From Chloroflexota bacterium (lineage in GTDB: Bacteria; Chloroflexota; Anaerolineae; UBA4142): 64,000 nt of DNA. The translations under genes were made by a program, and so were the position numbers. Location of the stretch: assembly GCA_023381515.1 (NCBI GenBank), contig JAMCQI010000091.1:28920-92919 (forward strand), written 5' to 3'. The notes beneath the pieces were generated by a model that saw only the letters and a list, made by a program, of their open reading frames with translations, was not told where the DNA came from and ran no database searches. Of this stretch, positions 17,929-26,208 are shown piece by piece (the first letter of the stretch is position 1; the number at the start of each line of letters is the position of its first letter).

Positions 17929-18864
17929 TCACTGGGGCCCATAACCGAGCTCATGCAGGCTCTCCTCCTGTTCTCGCCAGCGACTCCAGACTTTGACCCA
18001 CAGTTCCAGATACACCTGGTGCCCGACCCAATCTTCGATCTCCGCCCGTGCCGCCTGGCCGATCTTTTTCAGCATGGCGCCCCGTGCTCCGATAACAATC
18101 GCCTTTTGCGAGTCCCGTTCCACATAGATGGTCGCCGAGATATGGGTCAGGTCCGGACGCCGGTCCTCCCATTCGTCGATGGCGACGGCGATCGAATGCG
18201 GGATTTCTTGGCGTGTCTCCTGCAGCACTTGCTCTCGCACCAACTCGGAGGCGATCACCTGGAGTGGCTGGTCCGTGACTTGGTCCGGTGGAAACAGCTC
18301 CGGTCCTTCAGGCAGGCGCACAAGAACAAGGTCGAGCAGCTTGTCGAGGTTATCCTTCCGTGTGGCGGAGATTCGCATCCAGTCTTCGTGCTTGACAATC
18401 GCCCAGAAGGCTTCGGTCACCGCCTGGATGTCGATGGGCTTGAGCAGATCCATCTTGTTGAGTGCGAGCAGAACGGGCACGTGGCACTTGTCATTCAAAA
18501 GCTGCCCTATCTGGAGGTCATCTTTGGTCGGCATGCGCGATCCGTCCACGATGAATACCACCACATCGACTTCGCCGAGAACACGCGTGGCTGATTCGAC
18601 CATGACACGTCCCAGCTTGTGGGCCGGCTTGTGAATACCCGGGGTATCCACGAAAATAACCTGGGCGTCCGAACGCGTTAGAATCCCGCGAATGACACGG
18701 CGTGTGGTCTGCGGTTTGTCGGAGACGATGGCGATCTTGGCGCCAACGTAATCGTTGATGAGGGTGGACTTGCCGACATTCGGTTTGCCTATCACGGCGA
18801 CGAAACCCGACTTGTGGCCCGGCCCTACGGTTTTCTCTTTCGGCAATGCAGTGCTCTCTTCCAC
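17929..18864 (-). CDS. era: GTPase Era
   Basis: Ras-like GTPase needed for 30S assembly; binds the 3' end of 16S rRNA. It has 311 residues. G motifs are GKPNVGKST, DTPGIH, NKMD and ISATR. The C-terminal KH domain has VIGARGAMLKKIGQAARAEIE and the closing WVKVWSRWRE. GTG at 18864 is chosen because GGAG lies 5 nt upstream and a promoter (18893-18921) sits just before. The frame is open much further upstream, but that would include the promoter. Confidence 0.95.
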   Translation of the reverse strand: MEESTALPKEKTVGPGHKSGFVAVIGKPNVGKSTLINDYVGAKIAIVSDKPQTTRRVIRGILTRSDAQVIFVDTPGIHKPAHKLGRVMVESATRVLGEVDVVVFIVDGSRMPTKDDLQIGQLLNDKCHVPVLLALNKMDLLKPIDIQAVTEAFWAIVKHEDWMRISATRKDNLDKLLDLVLVRLPEGPELFPPDQVTDQPLQVIASELVREQVLQETRQEIPHSIAVAIDEWEDRRPDLTHISATIYVERDSQKAIVIGARGAMLKKIGQAARAEIEDWVGHQVYLELWVKVWSRWREQEESLHELGYGPQ

Positions 18865-18892
18865 GGTGACTCCAAACGACAAATCCAGATGA

Positions 18893-18921
18893 ATTGTACT
18901 TTGGCAGACCGTCCATGTCAG
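18893..18921 (-). promoter_or_regulatory. Promoter of era
   Basis: Minus strand CTGACA (18921-18916), 17 nt, TACAAT (18898-18893). The predicted start is near 18886, giving a leader of about 22 nt. Confidence 0.6.
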
Positions 18922-18995
18922 CTTCGGCCATGCCTTCGTTATCAGTATATACACGGCGGGCAGAAATGCAAGCGACCCGTCGTACACGTTAGGTA

Positions 18996-19024
18996 TTGTC
19001 AGCGGGGGTTCTTTGTGGTATGCT
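18996..19024 (+). promoter_or_regulatory. Promoter of the MFS gene
   Basis: TTGTCA (18996-19001), 17 nt, TATGCT (19019-19024). The predicted start near 19031 lies downstream of the first possible start codon (19013), which favours ATG 19070. Confidence 0.6.
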
Positions 19025-19069
19025 GGCCATGCTGTTAGCCTCATCGGAAACGCTACGCCGCAACTCGCG

Positions 19070-20332
19070 ATGCCGACATTACACAAACCATTAGGGTTCC
19101 GCAAGTGGGTAGAGCCGTGGTATCTCGCCTACGCTTTGCTGGGCGCGGCCATCGCGGGCATTGCTCCCATCTTACTTCCTCTAGCGGTGAGTCGCAGCGG
19201 AAACATTGCTGCCGTTGGATTAGTGATAGCGGCATTCAACCTCGGTGGCTTGGCCGCTCCGCTCTGGGGAGATCTCACCGATCGTTATCGCCTGCATCGC
19301 TGGCTGATGCTAGGCGGATTATTGGTGACGGCAATAGCATTGGCGGCTTTTCCTTTTACCACCTCTCTAGCGATCTGGTTCGCGCTCGCGCTGGCACAGG
19401 GCGCGGGCGCGAGTGCTGCCGCTACCGTCGCGAACCTGTTCGTGGTGGAAGTGCATCCACGCGCGGAATGGGACGAACGTATTGGCTGGCTGCAAGCATT
19501 TTATGGCGCGGGCCAGGTCGGCGGGTTGCTCCTCGCGGGAATGCTGAGCCAGGCTGGCCTGAGTATCGGATTGCTGACTGCAGCGGGGTTGACCGTGCTC
19601 GCATTTTTCCCGGCCGGGTTGACACCCACTCCAATCCATCCTTCGTCACCGCGTCCGGTCTTGCCGCATCCGTCTCGTCACGCTCAGTGGAGTCCTGGTT
19701 CGCCGCAGCAATTCTACCATCGCCCAAGTCTCACGGGGCTGCGACGGGTTGTGCAGTCTGTGAATTCGGCTTACTCCGTCTTTCTCTTTTCGTGGCTGCT
19801 CAGTTTTGGAGGCGCAGCGGCGTTCTTTTCCCTCTATCCTATGGTGATGCAACACGCGTACGGCGTCGCGCCCGAGTTTTCGTCGGCTGGCTATGCGTTT
19901 GCGGCGGCACTGGGATTGACCCTCTACGCGCCCGCGGGGCGCTGGTCGGAACGCTTTGGCGCGTTGGGATTGCTGCGGGCCGCATTGGTTGTGCGCGTGT
20001 TGGCATTCCTGGGCTTGTTTGTCCTGGGATTAACACCTTTCGTAGCACAGGGTGCCCCGGCTTTGCTTGCTTTTCTTTTAGTCGTGCTTGCCTGGTCTCT
20101 GCTCAGCGTTACGGGGACCGCCCTCGCGGCGCGGTTTTCTCCTATGGGCGAGGGAGAAGGAATAGGTACTTTTAACGCGACCACCGCGCTCGCAGGCGTG
20201 ATCGGCGCGGCTTTAGGGGGCTGGTTGGCAGGACGGTGGGGTTATAACGCCGTGTCGGTAATGGGGATTATCGGTGTGGTCACCGGGTTGATTCTCACGG
20301 GAAGGATTACCCAATCGAAGGTAGACAAATGA
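19070..20332 (+). CDS. Major facilitator superfamily transporter
   Basis: Integral membrane protein of 420 residues with about 12 hydrophobic segments. The MFS loop motif appears as WGDLTDRYRLHRW (between segments 2 and 3), and there is a second-half counterpart PAGRWSERFGALG. A central cytoplasmic loop (about 185-230) is Pro/Ser/His-rich. The substrate cannot be told from sequence; drug efflux is only a guess. ATG at 19070 is chosen because an upstream ATG at 19013 falls inside the promoter. The gene is divergent from era. Confidence 0.88.
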   Translation: MPTLHKPLGFRKWVEPWYLAYALLGAAIAGIAPILLPLAVSRSGNIAAVGLVIAAFNLGGLAAPLWGDLTDRYRLHRWLMLGGLLVTAIALAAFPFTTSLAIWFALALAQGAGASAAATVANLFVVEVHPRAEWDERIGWLQAFYGAGQVGGLLLAGMLSQAGLSIGLLTAAGLTVLAFFPAGLTPTPIHPSSPRPVLPHPSRHAQWSPGSPQQFYHRPSLTGLRRVVQSVNSAYSVFLFSWLLSFGGAAAFFSLYPMVMQHAYGVAPEFSSAGYAFAAALGLTLYAPAGRWSERFGALGLLRAALVVRVLAFLGLFVLGLTPFVAQGAPALLAFLLVVLAWSLLSVTGTALAARFSPMGEGEGIGTFNATTALAGVIGAALGGWLAGRWGYNAVSVMGIIGVVTGLILTGRITQSKVDK

Positions 20333-20355
20333 AAGCCATCACCCCGCTCTGAATT

Positions 20356-20383
20356 TTGAAATCCACGCCGGGTATGCTATACT
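20356..20383 (+). promoter_or_regulatory. Promoter of the structured leader and lipoprotein
   Basis: TTGAAA (20356-20361), 16 nt, TATACT (20378-20383). The predicted start is near 20390. Confidence 0.65.
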
Positions 20384-20388
20384 CCTTT

Positions 20389-20488
20389 TGGCTTGATGGG
20401 CTCGAGACCTGCTCAGCAGGGGAGTGTTTGAAACGGTCATCTTCATCATGTTGGGCGGCGCTAGTCAGCCCGTTTGGCCATCAAGCCA
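20389..20488 (+). ncRNA. Candidate structured 5' leader (three-way junction)
   Basis: An 11-bp closing helix pairs TGGCTTGATGG (20389-20399) with CCATCAAGCCA (20478-20488). The first arm begins at the predicted transcription start. Inside are CCTGC-TCA-GCAGG (20408-20420) and GGGC/GCCC (20453-20456 with 20468-20471). The linker between them is purine-rich and contains GTTTGAAAC. The end of the closing helix is 18 nt before the AAGGAGG of the lipoprotein gene. The architecture recalls a riboswitch or protein-binding leader, but I recognise no known class. Confidence 0.45.
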
Positions 20489-20518
20489 GCCTACTGTTCG
20501 ACCTCCAAGGAGGATGCC

Positions 20519-22216
20519 GTGCCCAAAGGGTTCCGCTCACTTTGGTTGGCGCTGTTTTTGATCTCCCTCATCTTCCTCTCCTCCGCATGCAGCTTCATGG
20601 CGGGGAAACCAACCGTCGTCATTTCTTCTCCTCCCCATGGCAGCCAATTCCACGTGGGAGATGATGTTTCCGTCACGTCCACCGCAACTGACTCGAGTGG
20701 GATCAGCCGTGTCGAACTGTACGTCGACGGCTCGATCGTACGCACAGATTCACCCCCCGGAAAGAGCCAGTCTTCGTTTACGCTCATCCAGACCTGGAAA
20801 GCAGTAGCGGGCTCACATACACTCTCGGTGCGCGCATACAATGCGGCTGATAACGCGAGCGATCCGGCGATCATTGCCGTGACTGTCGTGCCCGAAACGG
20901 CCGGACCGGGTACGGCCGTCCCGTCGACTGCAGTTGCAGAGCAGTCTACTCCTGTTCAGACGGTCGCGCCCGCAGATACGCCGGCTTCGCCTCTGCCGGC
21001 TGCCTCTAGCACACCCGCTGCGTGCACGAATATCGGGACGTTTGTGGCCGATGTCACTATTCCCGATGGCACTGTGCTTGCCGCCGGGCAGGGATTCAAC
21101 AAGATCTGGCGGCTCAGGAACGCCGGCACTTGCAATTGGGGCGCCGGCTATCAATTCGTATTTGTCAGCGGCAAGTCCATGGCGACGACGACCACGATCG
21201 CCGTTCCCAAAACGGCGCCCGGAGCGACCGCGGAAATGCTTGTCGCGATGACCGCGCCTGCCCCTGCCGGGTCTTACACCAGCCATTGGCGGTTGCGGAC
21301 TCCGACAGGAACCTATTTCGGCGCGACCGTCTACGTCGCCATCAAAGTCCTCGGAGCGAGTCCCACTCCGGGTCCGACCAAAGCTCTTACTCCGACGAAC
21401 ACTCCCAATCCGACCAACACGCCTCCTCCTTCTTGTGACCAAGCGCCGCTGATTGCATCGTTCACCGCATCGCCCAATCCGATCACGACGGGCGGTTCCA
21501 CGACATTGAGCTGGGGCGCAGTCACCGGCGCGGATGAAGCCTCCATCGACAATGGGATTGGCGGGGTGGGCACCCCGGGAAGCGTGACGGTCAATCCCAG
21601 TTCGACGACAACCTATACGCTCACAGCTACAGGCTGTGGAGGGACTTCGACACGCCAAGTGACGGTCACGGTCAATTCACCCCAGCCTTCCGGGGTCCAG
21701 TTAATCTATGATTTCCTGGCAAGCGCGCCCTCCGCGCAGTGGTACAGCGGGATCTATCCCACTTCCTCCGGCTACTTGACCTGGGGGACTCAGGCGAACA
21801 CAGACGGGACCAATCCCGAAGGCTTTATGCGGATCTATACCGGAGCCCTGGAAGACGGCTCTTCGCCTCAATCCCTGGAAACGCATCCCAAGTGGGTCAC
21901 GGACGGCTTTATCGTCGGTCGTTACACGATCCCAGGCACCCTTCAGGCCGGCACCCATTTCAGGACCAAGTACGGGTTTATTGCCGGCGCGGGCGGCCAG
22001 GTCCAATTCGTTGCTGGAATCATCGTCGGGAGCAATCCTGCCGTCCGATTCTTGGACGTGACCAAGACTCGCACGGGCAGCTTGAACGACGCGGATGTGG
22101 ACCTGAGTGCCTACGCCGGGCAGAGCAACGTCTTGATTTACTTTGAGGCGATTGGCCGGAATACGACTGCCAATCAGTGTTGGGCTGTCTGGGTAAACCC
22201 GAGGCTGGAAAAATAA
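20519..22216 (+). CDS. Lipoprotein with Ig-like and NBR1-like domains
   Basis: Protein of 565 residues with a lipobox LSSAC (Cys24), so predicted surface-anchored. Order: Ig-like domain (about 30-125, SGISRVELYVDG); Pro/Thr linker; NBR1-like Ig domain (about 165-275, IPDGTVLAAGQGFNKIWRL, NAGTCNWG); second linker; Ig-like domain (about 310-390, ASPNPITTGGSTTLSWG); and a C-terminal beta-rich domain (about 395-565) without clear identity. The GTG at 20519 has AGGAGG 5 nt upstream. The first 385 residues are paralogous to the next gene. Role unknown; carbohydrate or surface adhesion is a guess. Confidence 0.85.
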   Translation: MPKGFRSLWLALFLISLIFLSSACSFMAGKPTVVISSPPHGSQFHVGDDVSVTSTATDSSGISRVELYVDGSIVRTDSPPGKSQSSFTLIQTWKAVAGSHTLSVRAYNAADNASDPAIIAVTVVPETAGPGTAVPSTAVAEQSTPVQTVAPADTPASPLPAASSTPAACTNIGTFVADVTIPDGTVLAAGQGFNKIWRLRNAGTCNWGAGYQFVFVSGKSMATTTTIAVPKTAPGATAEMLVAMTAPAPAGSYTSHWRLRTPTGTYFGATVYVAIKVLGASPTPGPTKALTPTNTPNPTNTPPPSCDQAPLIASFTASPNPITTGGSTTLSWGAVTGADEASIDNGIGGVGTPGSVTVNPSSTTTYTLTATGCGGTSTRQVTVTVNSPQPSGVQLIYDFLASAPSAQWYSGIYPTSSGYLTWGTQANTDGTNPEGFMRIYTGALEDGSSPQSLETHPKWVTDGFIVGRYTIPGTLQAGTHFRTKYGFIAGAGGQVQFVAGIIVGSNPAVRFLDVTKTRTGSLNDADVDLSAYAGQSNVLIYFEAIGRNTTANQCWAVWVNPRLEK

Positions 22217-22233
22217 GCAGAAATGGTTGTCGA

Positions 22234-22268
22234 GGGCAGGCAGCATCGGGCCTGCCCTTTTTCTTTTT
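22234..22268 (+). terminator. Terminator between the two lipoproteins
   Basis: GGGCAGGC (22234-22241), 8-nt loop, GCCTGCCC (22250-22257), then TTTTTCTTTTT. Confidence 0.9.
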
Positions 22269-22286
22269 AGTAGAAACTAGACGCTT

Positions 22287-22315
22287 TTGGAGAACCGTCC
22301 TGCGTGTGCTATACT
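22287..22315 (+). promoter_or_regulatory. Promoter of the second lipoprotein
   Basis: TTGGAG (22287-22292), 17 nt, TATACT (22310-22315). The leader is only about 22 nt, unlike the structured leader of its paralogue. Confidence 0.65.
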
Positions 22316-22343
22316 GGTTGGGCAATGGTTTCGGAGCAGTGAC

Positions 22344-24032
22344 ATGGATCGCCGTTTGTTGGGTTTGTTCTCCTTGTTGGCAGCAGCGGGCCTTTTCCTT
22401 CTAGCCTGTGATCTCACGACCGTCGTCGCGAGCAAGCCGTCCGTCTCCATCGTTTCGCCCTCGAATGGGCTGGTGGTTCAAGAGGGAGATATAGTCTCAG
22501 TCCGGTCCGTCTCTACGGACTCGGCCGGCATCACGCGTGTGGAGCTCGGCGTGGATGGGACCGTCGTCCGCACGGACCCCGTGCCCGGCGGTTCGGTCTC
22601 CTTTTCAATCACCCAGACTTGGAGAGCCATTTCGGGCACGCATACCATCAGCGTCCAGGCCTACAGTCTAGCCAACGTGGCCAGCGACGCTGAAAAGATC
22701 AGGGTAAAGGTCCTGCCTGGATCCGCCACTGGGAACCCACTCTCTACACCGTCTGCTTCGATTACAGGAACCGGCAGCATTTCCTGTACGCCGAGTTCAT
22801 CCTTTGTCAGCGACGTAACCGTTCCAGATGGTACGCTTCTCGCGAGCGGCCAGACCTTTAACAAGATCTGGCAGGTGCGCAATGTCGGGACTTGTGCCTG
22901 GGGTGGCGACTATCAGTTAGTCTTTGCCTCCGGAGAAGCGATGACAACCACGTTGAGCATTCCACTACCGCCCACAGACCCTGGTGCGACAGCTGATGTA
23001 CTCCTCAGCATGGTTGCCCCTGCCACACCTGGTACTCACACAAGCTTCTGGCGTTTGAAGGGACCCAACGGCAACCTGTTCGGTTCGTTGAGCGTCGAGA
23101 TACAGGTGCAGGCCCCACCTGTGCCCGACGTCACTAACACTCCCCCACCCGCCGTTACGCCGGTGCCCATTGTCTGCAGCGGGACTCCCAACATTGCTTC
23201 GTTCGGCATATCCCCGACGACCATCTCTTTTGGTCAATCGGCTGTCTTGAGCTGGGGCTTTGTGAGCAACGCCGATTCGGCAGAGATTGATCAGCAAATT
23301 GGCGGGGTCGCCACACCTGGGAGCACCGTTGTTACCCCCACGACGACAACCACATACAAGATCACCGCTCGATGCGGGAACGCGACCATTTCCAAGCAAA
23401 CGACTGTCCAGGTCATCAATCCTGGCTTTGCCGTCACCGGGGTCACGGCCGGCGTCACTCCCCTTTCCGCAGTAACCTGCCCTGCAGCATTCACGTTCTC
23501 AGGCATGATTACTGCGAATGGAGCGGGAACGGCTACGTATCGATGGGAGCGAAGCGATGGGACTAGCACCCCAACACAAGCGGTCACTTTCGGGGATGCA
23601 GGAACACTGACAGTGACAAATCCATGGAACGTTGGTGTGGCGGGCTCGGGATGGGCAGAACTGCACGTTCTCAGCCCAAACAACCTCGTTTCGGCACAGG
23701 CGTCGTTTAGCCTCACATGCACCGAGTCGTTCCAGGTAAGCAATATCATCGTGGACGCGAGTCCTGTGACTTTCACGGCGAAATGCCCTGCGGTATTCAG
23801 CCTTACGGGCGAGATAACGGCGAACGGGCCGGGAGCGGTAACATACCGCTGGGACAAGAGTGACGGGAGCAGCAGTGCTGACCAGACCATTACCTTTGCG
23901 GGATTGGGCTCACAGACGGTAAGCACACAGTGGTCTGGCCCTCCAACCGGGGCCGGCTGGGCAAAACTGCACATCTTCACCCCGAAAGAGGTCGTGTCGA
24001 GCCCGGCCAATTTCACGAACGGTTGTCAGTAG
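22344..24032 (+). CDS. Lipoprotein with Ig-like and NBR1-like domains, paralogue
   Basis: Protein of 562 residues with lipobox LLAC (Cys22). It repeats the layout of the preceding gene through residue ~365: Ig-like (SAGITRVELGVDG), NBR1-like (VPDGTLLASGQTFNKIWQV, NVGTCAWG) and Ig-like (SPTTISFGQSAVLSWG). The C-terminus differs: two tandem ~95-residue repeats, each with CPA(A/V)F, ITANG, TYRW, SDG and GWA(E/K)LH. A tandem duplication followed by domain replacement is inferred. ATG at 22344. Predicted extracellular; ligand unknown. Confidence 0.85.
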   Translation: MDRRLLGLFSLLAAAGLFLLACDLTTVVASKPSVSIVSPSNGLVVQEGDIVSVRSVSTDSAGITRVELGVDGTVVRTDPVPGGSVSFSITQTWRAISGTHTISVQAYSLANVASDAEKIRVKVLPGSATGNPLSTPSASITGTGSISCTPSSSFVSDVTVPDGTLLASGQTFNKIWQVRNVGTCAWGGDYQLVFASGEAMTTTLSIPLPPTDPGATADVLLSMVAPATPGTHTSFWRLKGPNGNLFGSLSVEIQVQAPPVPDVTNTPPPAVTPVPIVCSGTPNIASFGISPTTISFGQSAVLSWGFVSNADSAEIDQQIGGVATPGSTVVTPTTTTTYKITARCGNATISKQTTVQVINPGFAVTGVTAGVTPLSAVTCPAAFTFSGMITANGAGTATYRWERSDGTSTPTQAVTFGDAGTLTVTNPWNVGVAGSGWAELHVLSPNNLVSAQASFSLTCTESFQVSNIIVDASPVTFTAKCPAVFSLTGEITANGPGAVTYRWDKSDGSSSADQTITFAGLGSQTVSTQWSGPPTGAGWAKLHIFTPKEVVSSPANFTNGCQ

Positions 24033-24290
24033 GAAAGAAATACGAACGTTCGTTCTCCTGTTATGTCGAGCTCACACGAGCTGTAGCCGGGGCTTGTATT
24101 GGTTTGTCCACAGTTGAAGCCAAAATGGCCCTCACCTCTTTCTGGTTCATCTCCACGGAAGCGCGCGCCAGTCGCACCGAGCCTTCAGCCGTGACGAGAG
24201 CAGGCCTTCATTTCTAGATTCCTTTTGTCGCTTAATCCAACTGGAGCAAACGGCGTCGGCCGAAAGACGGGTGGGGCATCACAGATATCG

Positions 24291-24322
24291 AAGACGGATG
24301 GAGCTCCATCTGTCTTTTTTTT
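24291..24322 (+). terminator. Strong Rho-independent terminator
   Basis: AAGACGGATG/CATCTGTCTT with one G-U pair, followed by eight T. It lies 260 nt after the second lipoprotein. Nothing recognisable lies between 24033 and 24290. Confidence 0.85.
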
Positions 24323-24385
24323 GCGCGCCGCGGCCCGCGTCCACACTGCAAGCGAAGTGATTTCCAGAAAAGTGCTTGAAGGGTC

Positions 24386-24414
24386 TTGAAAACGCGCACG
24401 ATGTATGTTATACT
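24386..24414 (+). promoter_or_regulatory. Promoter upstream of the 24.4-24.9 kb leader
   Basis: TTGAAA (24386-24391), 17 nt, TATACT (24409-24414). Near consensus and isolated behind a terminator, so it starts a new unit. The next credible start codon is 24920. Confidence 0.75.
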
Positions 24415-24919
24415 CTTGCCGAACGACGACGCGCTTTTCTTTTCCTGCAAGGATGCATCTCATTGCGCCACCGGAGCAAATCGTATGCGCCGTCGCACGG
24501 CCGGCCCGCACCTCGTACGCGTGGCCAGACCACGGCTAGATGCCAAGGCCGGCAATTTCGAGTTGGACCAACCTCATTCTCGATTCTCCGTTGACTCGGG
24601 TGATCGCAACCGCCACGGATGTTGCCGCCACCCGGGCAGAACCGGTGTTCTATCGCCGGCCCCTGCAGTGCCATTCCCTGTCTCGTCCTCGTCGTCCATA
24701 AACTCTCGGGGCGCACGAGCCGGTTCTCGTGACGATCGCAGCTGCTGCATCGATCACTCCTGCTCTATTCGCATTCCCCCAAAAGAGCAAAGGAGGTGAA
24801 TCGCCCTAGCCCACACGGACCGAAAGCACAGAACTGACAACACAGGGTTACGAGGATTACCGGCGGGCCCGAACGCGGCCGCTCCGGAATTCAATTCGAC
24901 ATCATGCAAGGAGGATCTG
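24415..24919 (+). other. Long untranslated leader or unrecognised RNA, about 500 nt
   Basis: Predicted transcribed region between a strong promoter and the next gene. The open frame at 24386-24799 would start inside the promoter and has unconvincing composition (Ser/Arg/His-rich), so no protein is called. It contains AAAGGAGGTGAAT at 24790-24802, a near-perfect complement of the 16S 3' end with no properly spaced start codon. I see no tRNA, tmRNA, 6S or RNase P hallmark. Confidence 0.4.
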
Positions 24920-25195
24920 ATGAGCGTATTGTTGGACACTCTGCTCGGCTTGGCCACGCCGTTACTGCTCGCCGCGCCGAAAAAGACAAGCAAGAAAAAG
25001 ACGACCAAAAAGACCGCCAAGAAGACTGCGCGGAAAAAGGCCGCTCGGAAGACGGCGCGTCGAGCAGCACCACGGCGCCGGACCGCTCCTGCTCCTGAGC
25101 AGCCTCCCATGGCGACTCCACCCGAGCTACCGCCTCCTCCGCCGCCGTCGCCAACGCCAACGCCTATGCCAATGCCGGAGAGCGGAGCTGATTGA
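24920..25195 (+). CDS. Small Lys/Ala-rich histone H1-like protein
   Basis: Protein of 91 residues in three parts. Residues 1-19 form a hydrophobic helix (LLDTLLGLATPLLLAA). Residues 20-58 are a very basic KKxxKKT/ARRxA repeat segment like the tails of histone H1-like proteins. Residues 59-91 are Pro-rich (PPPPPPSPTPTPMPMP). AGGAGG precedes ATG 24920. Its stop TGA shares one base with the ATG of the next gene, implying coupling. The basic part could bind nucleic acid or polyanionic envelope polymers; the hydrophobic N-terminus argues for membrane contact. Function not established. Confidence 0.7.
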   Translation: MSVLLDTLLGLATPLLLAAPKKTSKKKTTKKTAKKTARKKAARKTARRAAPRRRTAPAPEQPPMATPPELPPPPPPSPTPTPMPMPESGAD

Positions 25196-25803
25196 TGAGT
25201 TGGATTTCGGAGCGGCTATTGCTTGCGGCTACACCGCTCCTGGCTGCGGTTGCGACCCGGAAAAAAACGGTCTCCAAAAAGTCGGCCAAGCGTCCCGCCG
25301 CATCCAAGGCTCGAGCGCGTCCCTCCGGAACGCCAGGCACACGCAAACCAACTCCAGTACGCCCGAGCGGGCGAGCGGCAGAGCGAGGGAAAACCGGGCG
25401 GACCAAAGCCGGACGGCACCCAGCTTCCAAGGGGGGCGAGTCTGCACCATCGCCCAAGCCGCCGCCTCCCCCCCCGCCCCCCGCCCCTCGACCGGTGGCG
25501 CCGACGGGGCGCGCTATACTGCTCGCACCCATCAACGGCCAGTACACGGATAGCGTCTACCCCAAGTTCCGCTGGCTCTCGGTCGGCGGAGCCACACGCT
25601 ATCAAGTGGTTTGGAGCGAGGATCCTAATTGGGGTGGTACTCTATCCGTGCTTTCCATTGCGACGGAGGCCGCTGTCCCGGTCGAAAAGCCTTTGCGACC
25701 GAATACTATATATTACTGGCGCGTCCGAGGCGGAAACGACGCCGGTTGGGGACCGTGGTCGCCGAGTGGATCATTCCGGGTTCTGGAAGAACCGGCGGCC
25801 TAG
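25195..25803 (+). CDS. Basic/Pro-rich protein with a C-terminal fibronectin III-like domain
   Basis: Protein of 202 residues. It opens with the same kind of N-terminus as its upstream partner (SERLLLAATPLLAAV, then TRKKTVSKKSAKR). A basic Pro/Arg/Gly linker follows to about residue 85, then a run of prolines. The C-terminal ~100 residues look like a fibronectin III fold (APINGQYTDSVYPKFRWLSV, YQVVWSEDP, NTIYYWRVRGGNDAGWGPWS). ATG 25195 overlaps the previous stop (TGATG). Probably an envelope or surface protein made together with the preceding one; this is inference. Confidence 0.7.
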   Translation: MSWISERLLLAATPLLAAVATRKKTVSKKSAKRPAASKARARPSGTPGTRKPTPVRPSGRAAERGKTGRTKAGRHPASKGGESAPSPKPPPPPPPPAPRPVAPTGRAILLAPINGQYTDSVYPKFRWLSVGGATRYQVVWSEDPNWGGTLSVLSIATEAAVPVEKPLRPNTIYYWRVRGGNDAGWGPWSPSGSFRVLEEPAA

Positions 25804-25820
25804 CCAATCATCGCCTCTCC

Positions 25821-25887
25821 CAAAAGCGAGGTTCGATTTGCCGATGCCGAAATCGCATCGGCAAATATACCTCGCTTTTGCTTTTGG
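25821..25887 (+). terminator. Long two-stage hairpin terminator
   Basis: Outer arms CAAAAGCGAGGT (25821-25832) and ACCTCGCTTTTG (25869-25880), inner arms ATTTGCCGATGC (25836-25847) and GCATCGGCAAAT (25855-25866). The arms are perfect 12-mers separated by a small internal loop. A CTTTTGG tail follows. Confidence 0.75.
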
Positions 25888-25888
25888 A

Positions 25889-25917
25889 TTTACAAAAAGA
25901 CTCAAGTCGAATATAAT
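25889..25917 (+). promoter_or_regulatory. Promoter of the Cys-rich acidic protein
   Basis: TTTACA (25889-25894), 17 nt, TATAAT (25912-25917). Near consensus. Confidence 0.75.
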
Positions 25918-25965
25918 GGCCTTCGCCCTAGCAAACAGTCCAATCTGCACGAGGAGGATCTATCG

Positions 25966-26208
25966 ATGACCCGTATTCGATGCCGTGACAGCCGATGCTC
26001 CTTCTGGAAGAACGGCATCTGCACTTCAGATGAAATCGAATACGACCCCGATGCTGGATGCCTGACCATGGAACCACGTGAAGACCTCGTCGAGGATGAA
26101 GAGGCCGAATGGGAAGACGAGGAAGAGGAGATTGAGGAAGCCGATTTTGACGAAGACGAAGAAGAGGAAGAAGAAGAGGAAGAGGGCCCGGACGAGGATG
26201 ACTATTAG
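25966..26208 (+). CDS. Small DUF1540-like Cys protein with acidic tail
   Basis: Protein of 80 residues. Residues 1-35 carry four cysteines in the order C-x4-C-x7-C-x12-C (RCRDSRCSFWKNGIC, GCLTME), similar to DUF1540 metal-binding-like domains. The remaining 45 residues are almost all Glu/Asp (about three quarters). GAGGAGG precedes ATG 25966 with good spacing, and a strong promoter lies just upstream, so the gene is real. Its last 11 nt overlap the GNAT gene. The acidic tail could bind cations or basic partners; it stands near two highly basic proteins, but a connection is speculative. Confidence 0.75.
   Translation: MTRIRCRDSRCSFWKNGICTSDEIEYDPDAGCLTMEPREDLVEDEEAEWEDEEEEIEEADFDEDEEEEEEEEEGPDEDDY

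Noticed and set aside
24386..24799. 137-codon frame as a gene
   Set aside because: The start codon lies in the promoter, no ribosome site is seen, and composition is unlike the neighbouring proteins.
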